Program-made: the position numbers and the translations under genes | Shown: one piece after another, positions 13,660-18,851 of the stretch | How the letters are laid out: each line of letters starts with the position of its first letter | How positions within the stretch are numbered: the stretch's first letter is position 1 | The notes under the pieces: generated by a model | What the model was told of the DNA's origin: nothing | Database searches by the model: none | The model's input: the letters and a program-made list of their open reading frames with translations, nothing else | From: CAZSCF01 sp964547585 | GTDB lineage: Bacteria > Patescibacteriota > Minisyncoccia > Moranbacterales > UBA2206 | Direction of reading: 5' to 3' | NCBI GenBank assembly: GCA_964547585.1 | Contig: CAZJOI010000015.1 | Span: 1 to 18,851 of the forward strand | DNA: 18,851 nt

Positions 13660-14181
13660 CTAGAATCCTCTGACTTGAATTTTTTTAGTTTTATTGCTGT
13701 CAGCCTTGGGCAAACGAATAGTCAAAATTCCATTTTTCATTGAGGCTTCAATTTTTTCAGCAATTACGTCAACCGGTAAAATGACTGATCTGGAAAATCC
13801 TCCCCAGTAGCATTCCTGGTAATAATAATTTTCTTCCGAAACTTGTTCTTCGTTTTTTCTTTCACCGCGGATAGTAATCATATCATTATTAATACTCACA
13901 TCCAAATCCTCGGGTTTTACACCGGCAATGGTCGATTTGATGACGATATCCGAGTCTGTCTGATAGACATCAATTGTGAGCTGTCCTTCAGCATTATCCT
14001 CAGCCACTGGGCCGTCTTCAGATCTTTTTTCAAAGGATGTTGGATTCATGGTTATTTCGGCCTCTTCTCTGTAGATGGTGTTAATTGGTCTGGAATAATC
14101 CTGAGATGAGCCAAAATCTTCATTTTCTATTGATTTGGCTCCGGTTAATTTTTCTAAAAATGATCTTTTTACTTGTACCAT
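13660..14181 (-). CDS. Small heat-shock protein (Hsp20/alpha-crystallin family)
   Basis: 173 residues. A variable, acidic N-terminal region (1-63) is followed by the alpha-crystallin domain (about 65-160). Recognisable parts are TIAGVKPEDLDVSINNDMIT, the GFSRSVILP strand, and NGILTIRLPK (150-159), the A-x-x-x-n-GvL-type motif. A C-terminal I-x-V (IQV, 168-170) is the anchor used for oligomer assembly. It is an ATP-independent holdase that binds unfolding proteins in the cytoplasm. It has its own strong promoter (14216-14243) and its own terminator, so it is monocistronic. No CIRCE-type operator was seen near the promoter. Confidence 0.93.
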   Translation of the reverse strand: MVQVKRSFLEKLTGAKSIENEDFGSSQDYSRPINTIYREEAEITMNPTSFEKRSEDGPVAEDNAEGQLTIDVYQTDSDIVIKSTIAGVKPEDLDVSINNDMITIRGERKNEEQVSEENYYYQECYWGGFSRSVILPVDVIAEKIEASMKNGILTIRLPKADSNKTKKIQVRGF

Positions 14182-14215
14182 TAGTTTATTTTAGCTTTTT
14201 ATTAAGTGTAATTTC

Positions 14216-14243
14216 ATTATAGCTTTTTGATTTTATTTGGCAA
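14216..14243 (-). promoter_or_regulatory. Strong sigma-70-type promoter of hsp20
   Basis: On the minus strand, TTGCCA (14243-14238), a 16-base spacer and a perfect TATAAT (14221-14216). The leader to the ATG at 14181 is about 30 bases. It sits just downstream of the prsW stop. Confidence 0.8.
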
Positions 14244-14248
14244 GTTTT

Positions 14249-14833
14249 TTATTGTGTATAAGTTTTTTGAAAAGTAGCAATTCTAAAGCCAGCCAGGACA
14301 ACAAATAGGCCGAGAGAAAGAAGGAAAACCAGCATTATCCAAGGATTTACAATCTGGATTTCAAAAAAATTAAAAAGGAAGTGCCAGCCAAAGGCAATGA
14401 GGAGCATTTGCAAGAAAGTCCAAGGGCTTACCTTATTTGTTTTAGTCAACAAAAAGCCTATCAGTCCGGAAGTTCCAATGTGAATTACGATGGCACCAAA
14501 AAAAGGAATATAGGAAGTAAAATTTCTCGATTCTCCGAGCAAAAGACCAGAAGTCTTGAGGGCAGCTTCGGTAAGGGCAAATCCCAAGCCAATCAGAAGA
14601 GACTGAAAGAAAATTTGTAATTTTGAAATCTTGTTTATGCTTGCAGAAAAGTTTTTCCAGATAAAAGCTATTTTGATAATTTCTTCAATCAAAACAAAGA
14701 CTACTAAAATCCAAGAAACTTTTTGAAACAATGATTCAGATTCAAGTGCCGAAGAGAACGAAAAAAATAACTCCAAAACGAGAGCTAGGATGGCGGCCAG
14801 AATTCCCAGAAAAAAAGGTCTTAAAATTTGCAT
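14249..14833 (-). CDS. PrsW-family intramembrane protease homologue
   Basis: 194 residues with about six hydrophobic segments filling nearly the whole chain. The conserved polar residues of the PrsW/CPBP-like superfamily are present inside them: E50-E51 (LIEEIIK), E89 (GFALTEA), H118 (IVIHIGTSG) and H151 with N155 (WHFLFN). In Bacillus subtilis, PrsW cleaves the anti-sigma factor RsiW; the target here is unknown and no anti-sigma gene is visible. It starts 4 bases after the tsaD stop, so the two genes are surely co-transcribed. Active-site assignment is inferred by pattern, not by alignment. Confidence 0.8.
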   Translation of the reverse strand: MQILRPFFLGILAAILALVLELFFSFSSALESESLFQKVSWILVVFVLIEEIIKIAFIWKNFSASINKISKLQIFFQSLLIGLGFALTEAALKTSGLLLGESRNFTSYIPFFGAIVIHIGTSGLIGFLLTKTNKVSPWTFLQMLLIAFGWHFLFNFFEIQIVNPWIMLVFLLSLGLFVVLAGFRIATFQKTYTQ

Positions 14834-14837
14834 AGTG

Positions 14838-15980
14838 TTACATCTTTAGATTAGCATCAGCCGTGATTTTTTTCCAGTTTTCTTTGGTTGATTTTTTTTG
14901 TGTTTCTGACATTTTTTGAAAACGAAAAAAAGTAGCAGCGGCAATCATGGCGGCGTTATCGCCAGTCAAATTAGGAGCTGGTATGCAGTATTTAGTATTC
15001 GGTATGAATTTTGTGATAGCTATGCCAAGTTGTTTACGTAATTCAGTGTTAGCGCTTACACCGCCAGCTAACATAATGGTTTTTGGTCGATGCTTTTCCG
15101 CAGCTTTTAGGGTTTTGGCAATCAAAACATCAATTGAAGCTTGCTGAAATTCATGACAGACAGCGGCAACGTAGCTCTTATTTTTTAGTAAACTGGGGTG
15201 TTTTTTTGTTTTATAGAGAACGGCAGTTTTGAGCCCAGAAAAAGAAAAATCAAAATTATTTTTACTGAGCATTGGCCTTGGGAATTGTATCTTGTATTTT
15301 GTATCTTGTATTTTGTATCCCGTGGCATGTTTTGATACCATAGGACCTCCGGGGTAGCCAATTCCTAATATGCGAGCCACTTTATCAAAAGCTTCACCAG
15401 CGGCATCATCTAATGTTTGACCAATTATTTCATATTGCAAATGCTCTTTCATTAAAACCAATTGAGTATGTCCTCCGGAAACAACCAGACATAAAACGGG
15501 AAATTTTATTTGGTTGGTAGTTGGTAGTTTGTGGTTTGTAGTTTTTGTATTTTTAATTTTTTTAGAAATTAGAAATTTGGAATTAGAAATTGAGCTAATT
15601 TTATCAGAGATAAAATTAGCGTAGATGTGTCCTTCAATATGGTGAATTCCTAAAAGTGGTTTTTGCCAAACGTAAGCCAGAGTTTTGGCGGCATTTACTC
15701 CAATCAAAAGCGCAGGAATGAGTCCTGGTCCATTGGTTGTGCCAATTACATCAATATCCTTGAATGTTAAACCAGCCTCATTAAGAGAGGTTTCAATGAC
15801 GGGATTAATATTTTTAAGATGTTCCCGAGCGGCCAAATTTGGAACAACTCCGCCCCATTTGGCATGTAATTTTATTTGAGACGAAACGACATTAGAAAGA
15901 ATTTTAATTTCTCCGTTTTTAGCAGAAACAATGGCGCAAGCCGTTTCATCACAGGATGTTTCAATGGCGAGAATAATCAT
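14838..15980 (-). CDS. tsaD: tRNA threonylcarbamoyladenosine transferase TsaD, with in-frame repeat inserts
   Basis: 380 residues, longer than the usual 335-350. TsaD transfers threonylcarbamoyl to A37 of tRNAs reading ANN codons, with TsaB and TsaE. Family motifs are complete: AIETSCDETACAIV (5-18), GPGLIPALLIG, the metal-binding HIEGH (H114, H118), LVVSGGHTQLVL, DDAAGEAFDKVAR, FSFSGLKTA, LAGGVSAN and GDNAAMIA with Asp341 as third metal ligand. The extra length comes from low-complexity segments at about 128-157, 221-232 and 325-333. All are encoded by 7-base-period repeats and all lie between conserved blocks. The reading frame stays open, so the protein is probably functional. prsW follows after 4 bases. 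Confidence 0.95.
   Translation of the reverse strand: MIILAIETSCDETACAIVSAKNGEIKILSNVVSSQIKLHAKWGGVVPNLAAREHLKNINPVIETSLNEAGLTFKDIDVIGTTNGPGLIPALLIGVNAAKTLAYVWQKPLLGIHHIEGHIYANFISDKISSISNSKFLISKKIKNTKTTNHKLPTTNQIKFPVLCLVVSGGHTQLVLMKEHLQYEIIGQTLDDAAGEAFDKVARILGIGYPGGPMVSKHATGYKIQDTKYKIQFPRPMLSKNNFDFSFSGLKTAVLYKTKKHPSLLKNKSYVAAVCHEFQQASIDVLIAKTLKAAEKHRPKTIMLAGGVSANTELRKQLGIAITKFIPNTKYCIPAPNLTGDNAAMIAAATFFRFQKMSETQKKSTKENWKKITADANLKM
14981..15008. repeat. 7-base-period array GTATNNN x4 inside tsaD
   Basis: Four consecutive units GTATgca, GTATtta, GTATtcg and GTATgaa (plus strand; NNNATAC on the coding strand). It encodes the FIPNTKYCIP region just before the LTGDNAAMIA motif. It has the same unit form as 15287-15321. 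Confidence 0.65.
15287..15321. repeat. 7-base-period array GTATNNN x5 inside tsaD
   Basis: Five consecutive units, GTATCTT and GTATTTT alternating twice and then GTATCCC. Two perfect 14-base copies therefore lie in tandem (15287-15300, 15301-15314). On the coding strand it gives the repeat-like peptide YKIQDTKYKIQ between the conserved PGGPMVSKHA and FPRPML blocks. Confidence 0.85.
15512..15596. repeat. Two adjacent 7-base-period arrays inside tsaD
   Basis: The left array (15512-15553) is six units of the form RGTTKGT drifting to GTATTTT. The right array (15562-15596) is TTAGAAA three times with one TTTGGAA between, then TTGAGCT. Together they encode about 28 residues (SNSKFLISKKIKNTKTTNHK and on) between HIEGHIYANF and KFPVLCLVVSGG, where other TsaD proteins have a short loop. 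Confidence 0.8.
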
Positions 15981-16009
15981 TGGTTTATTTATGTTTTATG
16001 AACATTTTT

Positions 16010-16038
16010 ATAGTATGGGGAATTAGAAATAAAGTCAA
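16010..16038 (-). promoter_or_regulatory. Probable promoter of tsaD-prsW
   Basis: On the minus strand, TTGACT (16038-16033), a 17-base spacer and TACTAT (16015-16010). TATAAA overlaps at 16012-16007 but would need a 20-base spacer. The start codon is about 30 bases downstream. Confidence 0.5.
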
Positions 16039-16039
16039 A

Positions 16040-16070
16040 ATAAAATAAAAAAATCAGGCATAAAACCTGA
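16040..16070 (-). terminator. Weak terminator ahead of tsaD
   Basis: On the minus strand TCAGG and CCTGA pair around a 7-base loop, followed by seven T residues. The stem is only 5 bp. It would end any transcript arriving from the tRNA-Glu side and its GC-rich element. Confidence 0.5.
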
Positions 16071-16084
16071 AAAATCCCTCGCAG

Positions 16085-16100
16085 TACCGCGTATGGGATT
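16085..16100 (-). pseudogene. 3'-end fragment of tRNA-Glu
   Basis: TACCGCGTATGGGATT is identical to 16260-16275, the 3' end of the intact tRNA-Glu (T-arm 3' side, acceptor 3' strand and discriminator). The match stops at the edge of the GC-rich element. Confidence 0.75.
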
Positions 16101-16214
16101 TTCGCGTCGCTCCGCTCCTTGTCCTGGGCAGCGCTGAATGCTCGCTTACTTGCATTCATCGACACTCGACTACGCCGAGGCGACTTGTCTCGCTCCTGCC
16201 CGTTCGAATCCCAT
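16101..16214. other. GC-rich foldable element with a cloverleaf-like 76-base core
   Basis: By hand count about 60% G+C, against a strongly AT-rich surrounding. GGGCAG (16126-16131) pairs with CTGCCC (16196-16201). Inside are three hairpins: GAATGC/GCATTC (16136-16157), CTCG/CGAG with a 7-base loop (16165-16179) and GCGA/TCGC (16180-16193). The core is 76 bases. Outside it, GCGTATGGGATT (16089-16100) and AATCCCATCCGC (16207-16218) form a 12-base inverted repeat with one mismatch, made of tRNA-Glu T-arm sequence. No ORF was found. It is not a canonical tRNA: there is no TTC loop and no T at position 33. Confidence 0.5.
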
Positions 16215-16226
16215 CCGCAAAATTTT

Positions 16227-16249
16227 AAAACCCACTTAACGTGGGTTTT
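16227..16249. terminator. Bidirectional terminator next to tRNA-Glu
   Basis: AAAACCCAC and GTGGGTTTT form a perfect 9-bp stem with a 5-base loop, and A/T runs continue on both sides. It lies about 10 bases after the 3' end of tRNA-Glu on the minus strand. Confidence 0.85.
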
Positions 16250-16259
16250 AAAAAATTTG

Positions 16260-16335
16260 TACCGCGTATGGGATTCGAACCCATGATTTCCAGGATGAAA
16301 ACCTGGCGTCCTAGACCGGACTAGACGAACGCGGC
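16260..16335 (-). tRNA. tRNA-Glu (anticodon TTC)
   Basis: On the minus strand the anticodon arm CCAGG-TTTTCAT-CCTGG gives anticodon TTC. The T arm ATGGG-TTCGAAT-CCCAT is complete. The acceptor GCCGCGT/ACGCGGT pairs with a G-T wobble at 1:72. No CCA is encoded. It is flanked by tRNA-Glu-derived fragments on both sides. Confidence 0.93.
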
Positions 16336-16366
16336 ATATATTTTTCTGTTAAAATTTTTACGTCTG

Positions 16367-16381
16367 TCCGCCTTTGGCGGA
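16367..16381. repeat. GC-rich palindrome TCCGCC-TTT-GGCGGA in the tRNA-Glu leader
   Basis: A perfect 6-bp inverted repeat with a 3-base centre, same family as 11926-11941 and 11968-11982. It directly abuts AACGCGGCA (16382-16390), which equals the 5' acceptor end of tRNA-Glu. The 9-base match is short, but the arrangement copies that seen at tRNA-Arg(TCT). Confidence 0.75.
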
Positions 16382-16409
16382 AACGCGGCAAAATCGAATA
16401 ACAGTAGAA

Positions 16410-16437
16410 AGCATATCATAAAATAAAAATAAAGCAA
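16410..16437 (-). promoter_or_regulatory. Promoter of tRNA-Glu
   Basis: On the minus strand, TTGCTT (16437-16432), a 16-base spacer and TATGCT (16415-16410), with an extended TG-A just before the -10. The palindrome and tRNA fragment at 16367-16390 would lie in the transcribed leader. Confidence 0.55.
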
Positions 16438-16498
16438 GGGAAGTGCTTTTATTTATTGCCAAATCTATGCTAAATTAGGGATATTGAACATAAACCTT

Positions 16499-17644
16499 AT
16501 GATGATATTTTTGAGAATACTGCGGAAAATAAGAAAGTCATTTTTAGCCTACAGTCCAGCTGTAGAGGTTTTAATCTACAAAGAAAATTTGCTGCACAAC
16601 CTGAATGAATACAAGCAAAAATATCCCAAGCTTTCTTTTGCGCCTGTTTTGAAAAGCAATGCCTACGGGCATGGCTTGGTTCAAGTGGCCAGAATTTTAG
16701 ACAAAGAACAGATTGCTTTTTTGGTAGTAGATTCACTGTTCGAAGCAATGGCACTGCGGAATGAAGGCATAAAATCTCAGATTTTAGTTATTGGTTATGT
16801 CAGCGCTGAAAATATTAGCAGTAGCAAAATATCTAATACCGCTTTTACAATTACTAGCTTGGAACAACTGAAAGAAATAAATAATAGCTTGAAAAAAGAA
16901 AAAAAATTTCATTTGAAAATAGATACGGGAATGCACAGACAGGGAGTAATGCCTGAAGAGCTTTCGGAGGCTATAAAAATTATTCAAAAAAATAGATGGA
17001 TTGACTTGGAAGGGGTTTGTTCACATTTGGCGGATGCCGATGGTGAACAAGAGGATTTCACTAACTTACAAATTGAAAAATGGCAGAGAAGTATCGACGT
17101 TATCAAACGGAATTTTCAAAAAATAAAATTTTTTCATCTAGCAGCTACGCCAGGCTTAGCCTATGCGGATAAAATTCAGGCTAACTTAGCACGTCTGGGT
17201 CTGGGATTATATGGAATAAATTCTTCTCCTTCAGTAAAGTTAAATTTGAAGCCCGTTCTAGAAATGCGGTCTATTGTGAGCTCGGTAAAAACAATAAAAG
17301 AAGGCGATTGTGTCGGATATAATGCAACCTATGAGGCAGATAAGACAATGCGCATTGCAAGTGTACCAGTTGGGTATTTTGAAGGCGTGGACAGAAGATT
17401 GTCTGGTGTTGGATATTTTAAATTTGACAACCAAAAATGTCCAATTGTTGGCAGAGTGAGTATGAACATTACTTCTGTGGACGTAACAATGGCACCTGAA
17501 ATAAAAATGGGTAGTCAAGTTACTATTATTGGCAACAATCCACAAGACGATAATTCAGTTGAAAATATTGCCAAACTAGCGCATACTATACCTTATGAGA
17601 TTTTAGTGCATATTCCGCAACATTTGCGAAGAATCATTAAGTAA
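16499..17644 (+). CDS. alr: Alanine racemase
   Basis: About 381 residues from the ATG at 16499 (another ATG at 16502, TTG at 16484). PLP-dependent interconversion of L- and D-alanine for peptidoglycan. The PLP lysine is K52 in APVLKSNAYGHG, and the substrate/PLP motifs IDTGMHRQG, GVCSHLADAD and ARLGLGLYG follow. The C-terminal beta domain has the catalytic Tyr (Y274) in VGYNATY, the VPVGYFEG block and GRVSMNITSVDVT. At the last site the usual Asp after Met is Asn323. About 25 residues precede the family start. An extended -10-like TGCTAAATT lies at 16468-16476, and no ribosome site is clear. The hydrolase gene follows after 31 bases. Confidence 0.93.
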   Translation: MMIFLRILRKIRKSFLAYSPAVEVLIYKENLLHNLNEYKQKYPKLSFAPVLKSNAYGHGLVQVARILDKEQIAFLVVDSLFEAMALRNEGIKSQILVIGYVSAENISSSKISNTAFTITSLEQLKEINNSLKKEKKFHLKIDTGMHRQGVMPEELSEAIKIIQKNRWIDLEGVCSHLADADGEQEDFTNLQIEKWQRSIDVIKRNFQKIKFFHLAATPGLAYADKIQANLARLGLGLYGINSSPSVKLNLKPVLEMRSIVSSVKTIKEGDCVGYNATYEADKTMRIASVPVGYFEGVDRRLSGVGYFKFDNQKCPIVGRVSMNITSVDVTMAPEIKMGSQVTIIGNNPQDDNSVENIAKLAHTIPYEILVHIPQHLRRIIK

Positions 17645-17675
17645 GATATTTATTCAACAAAAAACATAACTTATT

Positions 17676-18497
17676 ATGGTAAGAAAAATACTACAATCTT
17701 TAAGGGGCTTTATTTTTATTGATCCTGAGCTTATTTTTGCCGAAGAAAAGGAATTCGTAAAACAACCCTTCTATTTCAAAGGGACTAACGGAAAAGGAAT
17801 TCTTTTGGTTCATGGTTGGACTAGCACAGCCTACGAGGTAAGACGCTTAGGAAGATATTTGAATGGGAATGGTTTTACCGTCTTGGGACCAATGCTGCGA
17901 GGGCACGGAACTGAACCCGAAGAATTGGAAAATGTAAAATGGCTAGATTGGTTAGAAGATTTATCCAAAGCTATCGATGAACTCAAAAAAGATTGCGATC
18001 AGATATATATAGGCGGCACCTCTATTGGTGCAAGTCTCGCTATTCTTTTGGCAGTCAAGCGGCCTGAAATAAAAGGATTGGTTTTGATGGCAGCACCTTA
18101 TAAAATTAAACTGGAAAGAATACTTAGGATTTTGGGAAAATTTATTATTTTATTTAAAAAATATAACAGAAAACATTACCCGCCAACATTTGGAGTAGCT
18201 ACAACCATTACTCGACTTATTTCTTATCAAAAGTATCCTATTAAAAGTGCTTTGGAAATATGTAAATTAGTTGAATCTGTCAGAGATAAAATTTCAGAAA
18301 TAAAAGTGCCCTGTCTTTTAATTCAATCAAGACAAGATCACGTGGTTTCCTATAGGAGTATGGATAGAATATATAAAAGGTTAGGATCAAAAGTAAAAAA
18401 GAAAAAATACATTAGCCGAGCCTATCACACTTTTATTTCGGATATCAAAAACGAACATGTCTTCCAAGATATACTTAACTTCTTGAAAGAGAATTAG
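17676..18497 (+). CDS. Alpha/beta hydrolase (carboxylesterase / monoacylglycerol lipase-like)
   Basis: 273 residues with the alpha/beta-hydrolase fold. The oxyanion strand is ILLVHGWTST (42-51), then MLRGHG (73-78). The nucleophile elbow is GGTSIGAS with Ser116, the acid is Asp221 in SRQDHVV and the base is His251 in AYHTFISD, so the triad is complete. A basic lid or cap region lies at about 143-190. The closest family by appearance is the Est30/monoacylglycerol-lipase type that cleaves short acyl esters; the substrate is not predictable. No signal peptide is seen. It is probably in one transcript with alr, and no terminator is visible after it. Confidence 0.85.
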   Translation: MVRKILQSLRGFIFIDPELIFAEEKEFVKQPFYFKGTNGKGILLVHGWTSTAYEVRRLGRYLNGNGFTVLGPMLRGHGTEPEELENVKWLDWLEDLSKAIDELKKDCDQIYIGGTSIGASLAILLAVKRPEIKGLVLMAAPYKIKLERILRILGKFIILFKKYNRKHYPPTFGVATTITRLISYQKYPIKSALEICKLVESVRDKISEIKVPCLLIQSRQDHVVSYRSMDRIYKRLGSKVKKKKYISRAYHTFISDIKNEHVFQDILNFLKEN

Positions 18498-18534
18498 CTT
18501 GATCAGGAATTTAGATATTAATTAAACTTAATGT

Positions 18535-18540
18535 AAGGAG
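18535..18540 (+). promoter_or_regulatory. Orphan Shine-Dalgarno-like AAGGAG
   Basis: A good ribosome-binding sequence not followed by any long reading frame. The nearest ATG downstream (18557) lies within the 7-base-period repeat and opens a frame of only 11 codons. It may be the remains of the start region of the truncated gene at the right edge. Confidence 0.35.
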
Positions 18541-18554
18541 TATTTTTTAAATCT

Positions 18555-18582
18555 AAATGACAAATGACAAATTTCCAATCAA
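18555..18582. repeat. 7-base-period array between the hydrolase and a truncated gene
   Basis: AAATGAC twice, then AAATTTC and CAATCAA; further AAATGAC and AAATGTC units follow to about 18603. 18555-18579 matches 13503-13527 at 21 of 25 positions, so both belong to one dispersed family. Confidence 0.65.
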
Positions 18583-18632
18583 GTCCAAATGACTAAATGT
18601 CAAAAAAATTAAGCTTTGGATTCTAGACTTGA

Positions 18633-18851
18633 TTTTTTATTGGAAATTATGATTTTGATAGTGAGAGTATTGATAAAATTTTAGCAGCATACTTTGGAAG
18701 GCCTGCAACAAAAGTGGAACGTCGTCATTGGATTTCTTATGTTGCAATTCACGATTGGTATTATTTTTGTTGGTGTCTATATAAAGAAAGTATTAATGAA
18801 GATACGCGTGAGTGGATGCTATACTTTTATGATAGACTGAAAGCTGTTATT
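18633..18851 (+). pseudogene. 5'-truncated choline-kinase/APH-like frame, running off the edge
   Basis: From 18633 a frame is open to the window end, but it is preceded by an in-frame TGA (18630-18632) and has no start codon before base 18813. Its product resembles the C-terminal part of choline/ethanolamine kinase and aminoglycoside-phosphotransferase-fold proteins: KILAAYFGRPAT, then IHDWYYFCWCLYKE, EDTREWMLYFYDRLK. The N-terminal lobe and the catalytic HxD loop are absent. The neighbouring frame reads LDSRLDFLLE just upstream, so a frameshift is also possible. The 5' part appears lost or replaced by the repeat at 18555. The family call comes from a short segment and is tentative. Confidence 0.5.

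Noticed and set aside
14947..15147. Plus-strand frames opposite tsaD and hsp20
   Set aside because: The tsaD and hsp20 motifs are unmistakable on the minus strand; the opposite frames show no family features.
15281..15600. tsaD as a pseudogene because of repeat insertions
   Set aside because: The frame is intact across all inserts and every catalytic and metal-binding motif is present, so a working gene is more likely.
16126..16201. A true additional tRNA gene in the GC-rich cloverleaf
   Set aside because: There is no TTC-type T loop, no T33 in the 7-base loop, short stems and no normal T8/A9, so it is not a canonical tRNA on either strand.
16085..16218. Integron attC site
   Set aside because: The inverted-repeat architecture invites the idea, but no GTTRRRY-type core sites, cassette genes or integrase are visible.

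Overview
The window looks like a chromosomal segment of a monoderm, AT-rich candidate phyla radiation (Patescibacteria) bacterium, probably of the Parcubacteria/Moranbacteria type. The reasons are the gene content (single-membrane type IV pilus cluster, VanW-family protein, CPR-style nucleotidyltransferase and PrsW homologue), few Shine-Dalgarno sites, tRNAs without encoded CCA, and short dispersed repeats. TAA, TAG and TGA all act as stops, which argues against the recoded Gracilibacteria and Absconditabacteria. The lineage is inferred from style, not from a marker-gene comparison.

Layout. (1) 1-740: 3' part of a nucleotidyltransferase-like gene and a terminator. (2) 753-11582: one long plus-strand unit, from an extended -10 promoter to a strong bidirectional terminator. 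It holds a membrane histidine kinase, a stand-alone receiver, pilB, pilC, three pilin-like proteins, pilM, pilN, pilO and a small membrane protein. (3) 11588-12141: a minus-strand tRNA operon (Lys-CTT, Arg-TCT, His-GTG, Arg-TCG) with its own promoter and two decayed tRNA copies, one of which carries short GC-rich palindromes. (4) 12149-16038: minus-strand genes tsaD-prsW, hsp20 and vanW, with repeats between and inside them. (5) 16040-16437: a tRNA-Glu locus with terminators, a GC-rich foldable element and another palindrome. (6) 16484-18497: plus-strand alanine racemase and an alpha/beta hydrolase. (7) 18498-18851: a repeat followed by a 5'-truncated choline-kinase-like reading frame running off the edge.

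How the genes work together. PilB (extension ATPase), PilC (platform) and PilM-PilN-PilO (cytoplasmic and membrane alignment complex) form the core of a type IV pilus or competence pseudopilus. The three pilin-like proteins probably form the tip or minor subunits. Secretin PilQ, retraction ATPase PilT and prepilin peptidase PilD are absent here. The kinase and receiver sit at the head of the same unit, and the receiver has no DNA-binding domain, so they may control the machine itself.

The most unusual content is repetitive DNA. Degenerate arrays with a 7-base period occur between genes and also in frame inside tsaD, an essential tRNA-modification gene, at three places. Separately, a TCCGCC/GGCGGA palindrome family has inserted into dead tRNA copies. 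A 76-base GC-rich segment near tRNA-Glu can be drawn as a cloverleaf and is bracketed by pieces of the tRNA-Glu T arm.
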